Positions 21,316 through 30,410 of a stretch of 64,000 nt of DNA are shown here, in pieces. Within the stretch, counting starts at the first letter, position 1. Each line of letters starts with the position of its first letter. The notes under the pieces are model-generated. The model was given only the letters and a program-made list of their open reading frames with translations, was not told the origin of the DNA and did no database searches. This stretch comes from Euglena gracilis. Lineage: Eukaryota; Euglenida; Euglenophyceae; Euglenales. The stretch is taken from contig CP154956.1 in the NCBI GenBank assembly GCA_039621445.1, positions 16,223,508 to 16,287,507 of the forward strand, given 5' to 3'. Position numbers and translations under genes: made by a program.

Positions 21316-23651
21316 CCCACAAGTGCGGGTGTTCCGCTGCCGGCGGGCGGGGCCGCGGCCGGCCCGCCGGATCCCGCCGCCGCCGCCGGCGCACCTCGCC
21401 GACCTGCGGCTGACCGACCGGCTGCCCCTCCGCCTCCTGGACCAGCCCCGCCGAGCCCCTCTCTGAGGATGGGCGTTGGGCAGCGCAGGGCTCGGGACCT
21501 GAATTTGTATGCTATGGGGCAATGTTGGGCATAGCTCCCCCGCCCACTGGGAGGTTGTCCCTGCCCAAAAAGCCGTCACATGCTGGCTGATTTGCCACAG
21601 AAGAGTGCAATGGTCATTTTCTGTGCTCGCGGGATTTTTTTTTTGGCATGCTAAAAGGCGCGAAAAAAATGATGAAAATGACGAGTTTTTGAACTTTTGG
21701 GAATATGCCGATTCTCAAAGATAGACAGTCAGTTTTTTTTTATACCAAAAATAGTAGAATGAAAATGATACAAATTGACACCTGAAAGAAGAATGGTCCA
21801 AACGCGAAGATTTTCTGGTCCAAAGCATTCCCAGTCGACCTGGCAAACATTCAAAATCAGATTTACGCAGACAAGTTCCCCTTTTTTTTAATCTTTTGAG
21901 GGTCCATGTTGCGTCCCCCCCCCCACCCAAGAGTTGAAAGAGTTGGTCTCTCTTCCTACTCAGCCCCGCCGGGTCTATTTCGGGGCCAGCCTCGACAGCC
22001 CCCTCCCACGGCAGTACGGAAATCAGCCAAACAGCCAGAGTGGTGGGGACCCCCCCCCGACCAGGCCTTCCCAGACCAGCCTTGCCATCCCCCCCGCCGG
22101 CGGGGGGCTCGCGGCACCGCTACCAGCTGCTGCTGCTGGAGCCAGGGATTTTTTTTTTTTAGGTTTGGACCCCCAGGGGGAGGGGCGAGGGTGGGTCTGA
22201 ATGGCCCCTCTGCCCCCCGGGGGGGTGCCGCCAAGGGCTTGTGTGTCCGCTGCCAGGGGTTTTGGACACTTTGGCCTTCCTTTCGGCGTGGCCACCACCT
22301 CACCTACAACCGCACCCTCATTTGCGACCCCCACCCCCCGGTCGAAAGCTGCAGGAACCCGTTCGTACGACAAGGGGGGGGGAGCGGGTAAAAAAAGAAT
22401 CCCTGGCCGAAGCCCCGCACACTGCCAGCGTGGGAGGCGCTGCAGCGGCTGGAGGCGCGTCTCACCGCCAGCGGCCCGGGTAGGATGGCGGTCGCCCGCC
22501 TTGGGGCCAGGCTTCTTTTTAAGTCAGAAGACCCCCCCCCGGGGGGGAGCAGGCGGAGCAACACAAGGGTGCTGGTGTTTGGGGTACCTGGCCACTCACC
22601 GCACAAACTGGGCCAGAAGCCAAGTTCGCGCCGGCCATAAACAGGCAAGTAGCCTTAGCGCAACTGACGGGGGAGGGTGGGTGGGTGGGTGGGCCGGGGT
22701 CTGGGTATCGGTTTTGGCGCGCACTCCCAAAATTTTCTTTTTGGAAACGTACCTACCCCCTCCCCCCGGGAAACTGTCATGCCCGAGAACCTGTCAGGGT
22801 CCCGCCCGGGAAACTGTCAGGGTCCCCGGTACCGGCCAACCTGTCAGGTGACAGTTTCTCCGGGGGGGGGGGGTAGGTACTTAGATGGCCCGATTTTTGG
22901 GGGGTCACCCCTGGGGGGGGGGGTCGTGGGGGTCCTGGGCTGGGTGGGCTTGAAAAAGGAGCCTGCTCAGGGCCACTGGCGGTGCCGTCGCCCTCCCGGT
23001 CCCGCTGGCGACCGCCGCCCCCGCCCTGAAGGGCTTCAAGGTGTGCCCCGGCCAATGGACCAAACGAGAATCCTCGAAACCGTCCGGGTGATCATGGGGC
23101 CGTCGACCCTGCTCCCCCCTCTGCGGGGTCTGCTTGACCCTGTCCTGCCAGGGCCCTGGAGGTTTCCAGCAACGGACCTTGACCGGAAGAGCACGAATAG
23201 TGTGGTTTGTATTCTCTTGTTGGGGATTTCGGATTTGAGCGCGGATAGCGCGTTTTGGAATCACTCGATGGTGATTTTAGCAGGTATTTCGTTGGACTGC
23301 GTGGACTGAACCGGTGGGTACACCCAAGAATAAGACCAGGGTCTTATTTGGGGGGGGGGTGTTAGTCGGTACGTGGGCAGCAAGTTGGGGCGAATATTAC
23401 CCGTGGGTTGGCGCGGAGTGTCCGCCAACGGGCCGGGTGTCGGCGGCGCCGCCTCCACCCCCCCAGGTCTTCGCGGCGTACTACATCCCCCGGCTGAAGG
23501 CGCGGCGGAAGGCGAAGCCGCCGCCGCCGCCGCCGGCCCCCCTCCCGGCGGCGGAGGCGCCCCCCGCGGTGGAGCTCACGAAGGAGGAGCCGAGGAAGAG
23601 GGAGGAGCCGTATGCCCCGCCCCGCCCCCCGGGGTGGTCTCCCGACCTGAG
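21316..23651 (+). CDS. Gene D: unknown protein, six exons with transposon-like introns
   Basis: Exons: 21316-21442, 21961-22013, 22075-22142, 22414-22507, 22974-23040 and 23467-23651. The frame stays open through all of them. Recognisable pieces are VRVFRCRRAG, HLADLRLTDRLPLRLLDQ, PRRVYFGASLDSPLP, RHRYQLLLLEPRTLPAWEAL, QRLEARLTASGPGRMAVARL, TAAPALKGFKVFAAYYIPRL, a proline run and ELTKEEPRKREEP. The 22014-22074 and 23041-23466 introns are GT-AG. The first is bounded by an 11-nt direct repeat and lacks GT; the third and fourth are CAG...CTG elements. The last exon ends in phase 2 at a GT (23652), so at least one more exon follows. The family is not recognised; no membrane segment or signal is evident. 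Confidence 0.6.
21443..21971 (+). other. Direct-repeat-bounded intron without GT-AG
   Basis: CAGCCCCGCCG occurs at 21443-21453 and 21961-21971. Removing one copy plus the 507 nt between them joins DRLPLRLLDQ to PRRVYFGASL in frame. No GT lies near the left copy. The interior contains oligo-C and T-runs but no clear inverted ends. Confidence 0.45.
22014..22074 (+). other. 61-nt GT-AG intron made of family G repeat
   Basis: It starts GTACGGAAATCAGCC and ends CTTCCCAG. Most of its length is family G sequence (CAGCCAAACAGCCAG.. GACCAGGCC). The copy at 42934 starts GGCAGTATGGGAACCGGCC, so the repeat itself carries the donor GTAYGG. Confidence 0.5.
22143..22405 (+). mobile_element. CAGGGA...TCCCTG intron element in gene D
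   Basis: Ends CAGGGATTTTTTTT and (inverted) CAGGGATTCTTTTTTT; flanking 8-mers GCTGGAGC (22135-22142) and GCCGAAGC (22406-22413) match at 6 of 8. Cutting at 22143 and rejoining at 22414 gives LLLLEPRTLPAWEAL in frame. Splicing at the internal GT (22163) would leave an in-frame TAG. Confidence 0.7.
22583..22667 (-). repeat. Conserved short repeat, copy 3 (reverse)
   Basis: Reverse complement of the 16139 and 30326 sequences. It includes CTGGGCCAGAAGC and GCGCCGGCCATAAACAGGC and extends to GGTACCTGGCCACTCACC, which copy 2 also carries. Confidence 0.65.
22750..22879 (+). mobile_element. Family A inverted-repeat element, best copy
   Basis: 130 bp. Ends TACCTACCCC and GGGGTAGGTA are perfect inverses, followed inward by oligo-C/oligo-G and CGGGAAACTGTCA / TGACAGTTTCTCCG. 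Internal motifs AACCTGTCAGGGTCC and AAACTGTCAGGGTCC repeat. This is the reference copy for the family. Confidence 0.8.
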
Positions 23652-23782
23652 GTGGGTTGGATGGCTGAGTGGGGTTGGGATGATGGGGGTCTGTGTGATG
23701 AGGGGGGAGGAGTTTGCCTCCGAAGCAAAAGGACTCAAAAGGTTTCGCCGTCCCCCCCAGGCAATTGCTTAAGCACTGGCCG

Positions 23783-24080
23783 ACCCCCCCCCCCGGGGGG
23801 GTGGGTGACTGGTTTTTTCGGAGCGACTGACTGGTTTTTGGCCCAGACCCCCTGCCCCCCGGGGGGCGGGTCAGCAAAAAAAATCACAAAAGTGACCCAG
23901 CGCCGGAAAAAAAAATTGGCCTTTTTTTATGTTTTTGGTCAAATTTCCTTTGGATTCAAGAGTGGCCGACCCCCCGGGAGGGGTAGTGACTAACTGGTTT
24001 CCCGAAAAAAGTGACTGATGGGCCTTTTGAAAAGTGGAGTGACCTCCCCCCCCCCCGGGGGTCGGTAAAGAATTGTACGG
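23783..24080. repeat. Family E repeat, copy 2
   Basis: GGTGACTGGTTTTTTCGGAG, then GCGACTGACTGGTTTTTGGC, are followed by CCAGACCCCC and a CAGCGCCGGAAAA block. It ends GAAAAGTGGAGTGACC plus oligo-C. Same block order as 7266 and 31300. Confidence 0.65.
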
Positions 24081-24201
24081 TCCCTCCCCTGGCCGCTGGC
24101 CGCGGGGGGGGGGTCCTGTACAGTTGCCGGTGGCCTTGCTATTCGGGCCCTACCATGGAATGCATTGCATGCCTTTCCAACAATCGCCATGAGGTGCGGA
24201 C

Positions 24202-24418
24202 CAGGCTTCTTTTTAACTCAAAAGCCCCCCCCTCAAGGGTCCAGGGCCGGACCCCCCTCCAGGGGGGGGGGGGGCAGGCCCGGGCATGGGTTTCGACGCA
24301 GAGCAGCGAAAAATTTTTTGGGGACTGCCTTCAGACAGCCCGATTTTTGGGGGTGTCCCGCGCCGGGCTGGGGGGGCGGGGGGAACACCCCCCCGGGGGG
24401 TTCTTAAAATGAAGCCTG
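24202..24418. mobile_element. Family C inverted-repeat element, copy 3
   Basis: Ends CAGGCTTCTTTTTAA and (inverted) CAGGCTTCATTTTAAG. Flanking GTGCGGAC and CCGGGGAC match at 5 of 8. No clear exon on either side. 217 bp. Confidence 0.65.
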
Positions 24419-24866
24419 CCGGGGACTTTTGGGGGGAAAGGCAAAAAATTGTCCCTCAAATGAAACCTGCTGTGCTGCGGCATTTCGTTGTTGTTTTTTT
24501 TTTTGAGTCAGCCGTAACCGTTACCTGTCTCTGTTCCATGAAACGGCTGCTGGTGCCTACCTTGGTTCATCGACTGGGGGGGGGATGCCTTTGCAGCAGA
24601 CTCGCTCGGTTGGAGGCAGGGTGCTTTCTGTTTTGCCCCTTGCCCTTGTTGAGGGCCCACCCTGTTTCTTTGGGGACGTTTGGGCGCGCATGTCAAGACA
24701 TCCATTTTCCCCACTGGGGATGGGCATTTATTTGCACACGGGGCACGCTTTGACAGCAGAAATATTGCAGGGGGGGGAGGGAAATAATCAGACAGGTCGC
24801 CATTAACAGATTTTCGGCCAAAAATGGGGGGGAATTTATTCGACCGGCAAAAGTAAACAGACGGAG

Positions 24867-25178
24867 ATGGTGAACAAATGGAAGCTGAAGCGCGGCGGAT
24901 TCATCCGCGGTACCGCTCCCAGCAACGTCCAGACCGGAAGGGGGTCCGGTGGAACCAACGCCACAGAACGCGCCGCGGCGTCCCTCCATCCTTCGTGTGT
25001 CAGGGCCGAGCGCGCCCCGTCTGTCGCGAGCCGGACCCCCTCAACAAGTGCCCCCAAGCCAGAACCTCTGCCGGCCTCCCCAGCACCCCCTTCTCCCATC
25101 CACACCACAGCTTCGTGCGGTGTTGCACACCTCTGTGGGCTCGAGGGGATTTTGGTTTGGATGATGGTTTGTATTTGA
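24867..25178 (+). CDS. Candidate ORF, 103 codons, unrecognised
   Basis: ATG at 24867 opens NKWKLKRGGFIRGTAPSNVQ, then a Ser/Ala/Pro-rich tail, with a stop at 25176. An overlapping frame (from 24878, Arg-rich: IHPRYRSQQRPDRKG) is also open, so frame choice is uncertain. It could hold a downstream exon of gene D. Confidence 0.25.
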   Translation: MVNKWKLKRGGFIRGTAPSNVQTGRGSGGTNATERAAASLHPSCVRAERAPSVASRTPSTSAPKPEPLPASPAPPSPIHTTASCGVAHLCGLEGILVWMMVCI

Positions 25179-25732
25179 CCTGAAGGCTGTGATACAGGCT
25201 TGACTTCTTTATTGGCAATGTGATGGTCTGGGGGGATGCCTAAAAAGCGGTGCGGCACCGCTGGGGCACCGCTTGACACCGCTTGACGACAAACTTTGCT
25301 TTTTTAGGGGAGGTCGTTGCAATATTTTCTTGATGGTGTGCACGATAAGTTGTCATACGTTCCCATTTTTTAAGGGTGATTGATCGGGTTGATCAAATAA
25401 TTTTGTCAGACGTGACCTTCATATGTTTCCCACAAAGGAAAAACCTGGCCAAAGGTTCCCGGCCAAGCGATGTCAAGCGGTGCCCTAGCGGTGCCGCACC
25501 GCTTTTGAGGCATCCCCTGGGTGATGTTTGCCATTTTGGTGGTTTTTTCAAAAAAAAAGTGATTATTAGATCATGGTTTGACATTTGCATGTGTTCACCA
25601 CTGACGTTGGGCAGGGACCGTCCCCGGAAAACGGTTCCGCATCTTTCCGCTTCACATGTTTCCCCATTTCCCATCTGGACTCTCCTCGCCTCACCTTTTT
25701 GAGCCCCCCCCCCCCCTACGCGCGACCGCCAG

Positions 25733-26250
25733 GTGGTGTGCCCCCACCACCGCCACCCCCACCCCGGGCCACGGGAACAGCCACAGCCACAGCCACGGTC
25801 ACCACTCCTCCTCCAAGCCAGGCCGTATTTTAGTCGGGTGCCGACCCCACCCCGGGGGGGGGGGGGTGCCTGCCTGGGCAGGAACCCCAAGGCACTCCGA
25901 ACCCCCCCCCCCGGGGGGTAGAGCACACGGCCAAAAGTGCCCTAGCACAACCCCAGTGCCGAAGGCGCCGGGGAGCCAAAAATGGCCTATTTTCAACGGA
26001 ATGTGTGCCCGGGGACAGGCCGAAATCCGACCCGGGGGGGGGGGGTAGTGCCTGCCTGGGCAGGCACTCACAGGCACCCCGGACCCCCCCTCCCCCCCCC
26101 GGGGTTGGTAAAAAAAAAACAGCCTGCTCCAAGCCGCGGAAGGACGGCCACGCGGAGAAGGAGCGCCGGCGCCGGGAGAAGGACGACGGCAGCCCGAAGC
26201 ACAAGCGGTCCAAGTCGAAGCGCGGCCAGGCCAGCCTGGAGGGAAGGAGG
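25733..26250 (+). CDS. Gene: His/Ser- and Lys/Arg-rich protein, two exons
   Basis: Exon 25733-25818 (GHGNSHSHSHGHHSSSK) and exon 26135 to about 26250 (PRKDGHAEKERRRREKDD, GSPKHKRSKSKRGQASLEG). They are joined by exact removal of the 25819-26134 element, which restores K-P-R-K in frame. The SHSH and KRSKSKR runs resemble low-complexity tails of RNA-binding or splicing factors, but that is only a composition argument. The true start and the 3' exons were not found. Confidence 0.45.
25819..26126 (+). mobile_element. Family B intron element, exact 8-bp TSD
   Basis: Ends CAGGCCGTATTTT and (inverted) CAGGCTGTTTTTT. The duplication CTCCAAGC is exact at 25811-25818 and 26127-26134. It is a near copy of 8365-8645. 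It interrupts coding sequence, and removing it with one duplication restores the frame. A GT-AG splice inside the ends (C|GTATTTT ... AACAG|CCTG) would also be in frame and add six residues. Confidence 0.85.
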
Positions 26251-26519
26251 CGGGGTTGTTACTGGGGGGGGGGGAGGATTTGGAGGCCGAAAAATTTGAT
26301 TGGGAAAAAACTGGCGTACAGAAATCCTGCCAAATTTTTCCGGCCCTTTTTTTGAATATCCTGCCTCAAAATTTTCAAAATCACCTTTTTTCCAGTCATC
26401 TTGCAAACAAAACCTGCCAATTTTTTCCGGGCCGTTTTCAGGTTTGGCACCAATTTTTTTCGGCTTCCGATTTTGTCGGTTCTAATTTTATTTAGCTTCA
26501 ATCCCCCCCCCCCGTAACA

Positions 26520-27175
26520 GAACGGGGGCTAGCATGTGAGGGCAGTTCCATTAGAGGGTGCTCTGCGTTGTGCGATGCAGCCATGAGGCATGAGTGCCGG
26601 CCTTGGCTGGACAAGCCAGGCACCCCAGAGACACCCGTCCGGGTGGATCGTCGGGGCAGCCCACCATTTGCACTGCATGCCCGGGAGGTTGGCGGAGACT
26701 TTGCTTCCGATCCAGGCGGATCCGTTTGCCGCGTTCTTCGGGTTCCCGGTACTCCGTCCACATCGTTCCGCCGCTGCGCGTTTCCAACGGTGACCAGGCT
26801 GGCCTGGGTGAGAGCGGTGACCCATCGCTCGCCCGGACCCGGACCGCCACCTCACTGCACCGCCGCTGCGCGCTACTCTCAGACCGTCAGCAGCGCTCAT
26901 TCACACCGAACCCTCCTCGTGCTTCAGCACCACAGACTCGTACAGCAAAGCCGCATGGCACACACTTTCCGGCATCACCACGGCGTCACTGCGTTGGCCC
27001 TGAGATGGATCCGCCGCAGTTGTCGATTCTCAACTGGCCGCCTATATTGTCGTTTGGTGCCGAGCACCCCTCCGGATCCCTCGGCAAAGTGCCCTAGTCA
27101 GGTCGCTTCCTGTTTTCAAAATAAGCTCACCAAAAGCCAGTTTCAGATTGCCAGCAATCGTAACCCTTCTCATGC
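26520..27175. other. Unique stretch with competing open frames
   Basis: Even GC content and no homopolymer pairs, unlike the repeats. On the plus strand a frame from 26590 reads GWIVGAAHHLHCMPGRLAET and ends at 26793; two other plus frames and minus frames are open too. It may be a gene, but strand and frame cannot be chosen by eye. Confidence 0.3.
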
Positions 27176-28815
27176 TTAGGCGGCCGGATTCACACTTAAG
27201 CTTTTCTATGTTGATTTGCGCATTTGCGCAGATTTCCGACTTTTTTGGTTTCGGCTGGGAAGGTCAGGGGTGTTTGCAAACAAGGTGACAAGAGAGTGCA
27301 AAAAATGAGCAAAATTCTGTTTTTGGCGGTATGACCCCTGGGACTTTGGCCAAAAATGGTGTTTTTGAGGGGTCCGAAAATGGGCTTTGCACGTTGAAAC
27401 CCCCGGGACCTTCCCTCCTGGGAGCAAAAAAAAAACGCAAAAAAGCGGCAGAGGAACGGGACCTTTACTGTCTTTGTTGCTCTTTTCAGCTGTTTCCCGG
27501 GTGTGCCCAAGCTGCTGGCGATGTGCGTCCTGGGTGTTTGTCGGACTGCTTTGATTGAAGCGCCATGGTGTGGTGTTTTTGGGTTGTTTGTTAAAGCGCG
27601 GGGGGATTAAGTGCCGGGGTGTGTGGGTGTGGTGTGAAGGTAGGTGCGGGGTGTTTGGCAAGGGAAGCACAGAGGGGAAGAAATGGGGTCCACAGGGAAT
27701 GAAGGGGACGGGCGTCTCACACCCCACTTGTCCCCGGGGTTTATTTGCGCAAATGCACGCACCAACACATCTATCATGTTCAAAAACCTCGTAGGGTCAT
27801 GGACCTCATCAGTGTTCTTTAACACAGACATGTTGTGTGTTGCCTCCCATTTCACAAACCATCCACATGCCAGTTTCCCCGAGGTGTTGGTTTGCGCAAT
27901 TGCGCACACCAACACAATGTGTTTGTGCGCGCATTTGCACCCGCAAACGTGTATTTTGCTTTCAACGTTGTGTGTTTATTTGCGCAACCGCGCCCATAAA
28001 CCTAATTGTTTTTATTTGCGCAAATGCACGCACAAACGCACATCAGTTCTGTGATGGCTGGCTGAAGTAGTCTGTAGTATGTGGTGTAATGAGGCTCCGT
28101 CTGTCTTTACCCTTTACGGGTGGGTGACTGCAGAACCAAAGCCAGTTCAGTCAGCACGTCAGCACCAGTTCCAAGTGTCGTAGCAAGGGGTGTGTGTTTC
28201 CCACCTGTTTGATGTGCAAGAGCAGTCTCACCCTCCACCCTCTTTGCGTCACCTGGACAAACCCCCCCGGTTTTATATTTGGACGGAAATTTCAAGACCC
28301 CACGGGGGGTTTTATATTTGGGGGGGGGGGTTATATTCGGTCGGAAAAATCAACTTCTCGGCGGGATCCAGTAGTCACTTTTTCGGTCCAAAATCACAAA
28401 TACGCCCCACCTGTGGGGGTCCCAAAATTTCACTTTTCGGGCGAAGGAGCAATTTTCACACGTTTTTGGTAAAAATTGCTCCCAAATCTGCCAAAAATCA
28501 CAATTTCAGGAGAGATTTTGTCGAAGTTTTTTTCTTCCGGCGCTTCGCGCCGGAGGGGGGGGTTTTATATTCGGGCGGGAATTCAAGGTCCTCAGGGGGG
28601 TTTGGGGAGGGGTTGTATTTGGGGGGGGGGTTGTATTTGAGGGGTTTTACTAAACTGCTGGGAGTTAATCCCCTCCAATACAGGTTTGCAATAGTTCATA
28701 ATTTGTTCTCCCTGTGTCAGGGTACAGGGTCCCAGAAATTTCGTAAAATTTGCGCGTTTGCGCAAATGCGCCCATTTCAATGAAAAAACCCTTAAGTGCG
28801 AATCCGGCCGCCTAA
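27176..28815. mobile_element. 1.64-kb inverted-repeat DNA element with TTTGCGCAAA sites
   Basis: The left end TTAGGCGGCCGGATTCACAC, then TTAAG, is matched by the inverted right end (TTAGGCGGCCGGATTCGCAC, then TTAAG). Both ends then carry GCGCATTTGCGCA. The sequence TTTGCGCAAA or close variants recurs near 27738, 27890, 27972, 28014 and 28755, like binding sites for a transposase. No transposase is readable, so it is a non-autonomous or decayed copy. Family F DNA (28270-28640) is nested in it. I could not define a target duplication. Confidence 0.7.
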
Positions 28816-28979
28816 GTCATGTGGCGTTGCTGATGTCTCCACAGTTGCAGCATGCAGTCAACTTTTGGGAGTTTTGGTGTGGAAGCAGCGTGCTTACAAC
28901 CTGGTCGGTTTCGTGGTTAAGATTCCATTTTCCACAACCTTCACCAGCGGTGATGGTTTTGACCCATGACCATTGCATA

Positions 28980-29395
28980 AACCCCCCAAAAATAAGACCG
29001 GGGGTCCATTTCATGGGTCGGTTGCTGGAAAGCCCGAGGGGGAGTCTTGTTCACGGGGGGAGGTCTCCATTTTCTGGATTTTTGCTGGAAATTTTTTCGA
29101 CCCCCCAAAATGTCTAAAAATGCCCCCCCCCCCAAATACCAGGTTTCGAAAAAATTCGGCGCTTCCCGCCAGACAAATACGAGAAAAATATGTTGAATTG
29201 GTGAAAATTGTCCCAAAATGGCAGGTTTGCCCCCCAAAAATGTCCCATTTTTCAAAAACCCGGCGCGAAGCACCGGCAGGTCTTATATTATGGGGGGGTC
29301 CATTTCATGGATTTTTGCTCGGACCGGCCAGGGGTGGTCTTATTTGGGGGGGGTCCATTTTATTGGGGGGTCTTATTTTGAGGGGTGGTTTAGGG
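28980..29395. repeat. Family F-related repeat
   Basis: It has AAAATAAGACCGGGGGTCCA, GGTTGCTGGAAAGCCCGAGG and a GGCGCGAAGCACCGG hairpin, with terminal TCTTATTTTGAGGGGTGGTT. It lies upstream of the first gene E exon. Confidence 0.5.
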
Positions 29396-29457
29396 TCAAT
29401 GACTGCAAAACCAGCTGAAAAAATGAGTCTTTGGCCTCTGATTTCCTGTGTTCCCAG

Positions 29458-30001
29458 GTATGCCATGCAGACTGGTGGGCTTTGGCAGCGGAATGTCAGG
29501 CTTTGGGTTACCTGACGCTGGACACTGGTTGTTCTAGGGCTGTATGGGAATCCCCAGAACCCTATGGAAGGTGGGTGTGGGGTTAACCCCCCACCACCAG
29601 CATCCTGGTGAGTGGGGGGTATCCGACCAACCCCGCACCTGCGACCAGGCTGCCGGGCCTGTGACCTCTCCACCGCTGCCCCCTTCAGGCCGCCTCCCCC
29701 TCCCCCCCTTCCCCCCCGGCCTGTCCGGTGGCCGCCATGGAGCAGTCCGCTGGGAAGTCTCCAGCGGCGGGCGGCAGCGCGAGGTCCGCTGCGAGCACCA
29801 GCAGCGGGGGGGGGGGGGGACAGAGGTTTTTTGAAACGTTGGTGACCCGCGGTGGTCTCCATCATAGATTGTCCATTTTGACCATTTTTGACCACTTTGT
29901 GACTTGCAGGCATTTGGCTGCTGGAGTGGATGTGGGTACTAGAGCGGATGCACCTGCTGGAGCGGATGTGGGATGTGAATGTGGCCACTGAGCGGATGCG
30001 G
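29458..30001 (+). CDS. Gene E: unknown protein, three exon candidates
   Basis: Exon 29458-29527 (VCHADWWALAAECQAL, then GYLTLDT) is joined by a GT-AG intron (29528-29688) to the exon from 29689 (RLPLPPFPPGLSGGRHGAV, RWEVSSGGRQREVRCEHQQ). The latter runs into an oligo-G tract near 29807. A further stretch from 29910 reads IWLLEWMWVLERMHLLERMW, then DVNVATERMRVL, rich in Trp, Leu and Met with helix-like spacing. Its link to the second exon is unresolved. The family is not recognised. Confidence 0.45.
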
Positions 30002-30031
30002 GTACTGCAGGGAGGGGATGCACAGCGCTGT

Positions 30032-30295
30032 ACCCCCCCCTATGTCCAACGACCCCCCTATGTCCAATGACCACCAACCCCCGGTCAGAGGACACCTTTT
30101 CGGAGGTTTGACCAAATTTTTGGTCCCGGCGTGAAGCGCCGGGACGAAAAATTTGGCCAAAATGCCATTTTTGACACTTTTGGACAAAAATTTGTCAAAA
30201 TTGCCCAAAATTCTCGGCGCAAAGCGCCGGAAGGGAAAATTTGGGCATTTTTGGGTGGGTAGGGACCCGGGTACCCGCCAACTTTATTCATTTTA
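30032..30295. repeat. Family J element, partial copy 2
   Basis: Oligo-C + TATGTCCAACGACC, GGTCAGAGGACACCTTTTC and CCCGGCGTGAAGCGCCGGGA match 14801-15060 closely. The right inverted end is missing. Confidence 0.6.
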
Positions 30296-30325
30296 CGCAA
30301 ACTTGACACCCCTTAGTGACCCCCC

Positions 30326-30410
30326 GTAGTTGCACTCAGCCTTCTTGTCTATTTATGGCCGGCGCTAACTTCGCTTCTGGCCCAGTTGTGTGGTGAGTGG
30401 CCAGGGACCC
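30326..30410 (+). repeat. Conserved short repeat, copy 2
   Basis: It shares TAGTTGCACT, TTCTTGTCT, TTTATGGCCGGCGCTAACTT and CGCTTCTGGCCCAG with copy 1, and GGTGAGTGGCCAGG with copy 3. Confidence 0.65.

Larger units (their letters stand above)
22508..22965 (+). mobile_element. Family C intron element in gene D with nested insertions
   Basis: Ends CAGGCTTCTTTTTAAG and (inverted) CAGGCTCCTTTTTCAAG. Flanking 8-mers CTTGGGGC (22500-22507) and CTCAGGGC (22966-22973) match at 6 of 8. Excision plus one 8-mer gives VARLGATGGAVALP in frame. Two other elements sit inside it: the 85-nt repeat (22583-22667) and a family A element (22750-22879). Confidence 0.7.

Noticed and set aside
27738-28045. Repeated TTTGCGCAAATGC units as a CRISPR array
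   Set aside because: Spacing is irregular, units vary and they appear near the ends of an inverted-repeat DNA element in a eukaryotic context.
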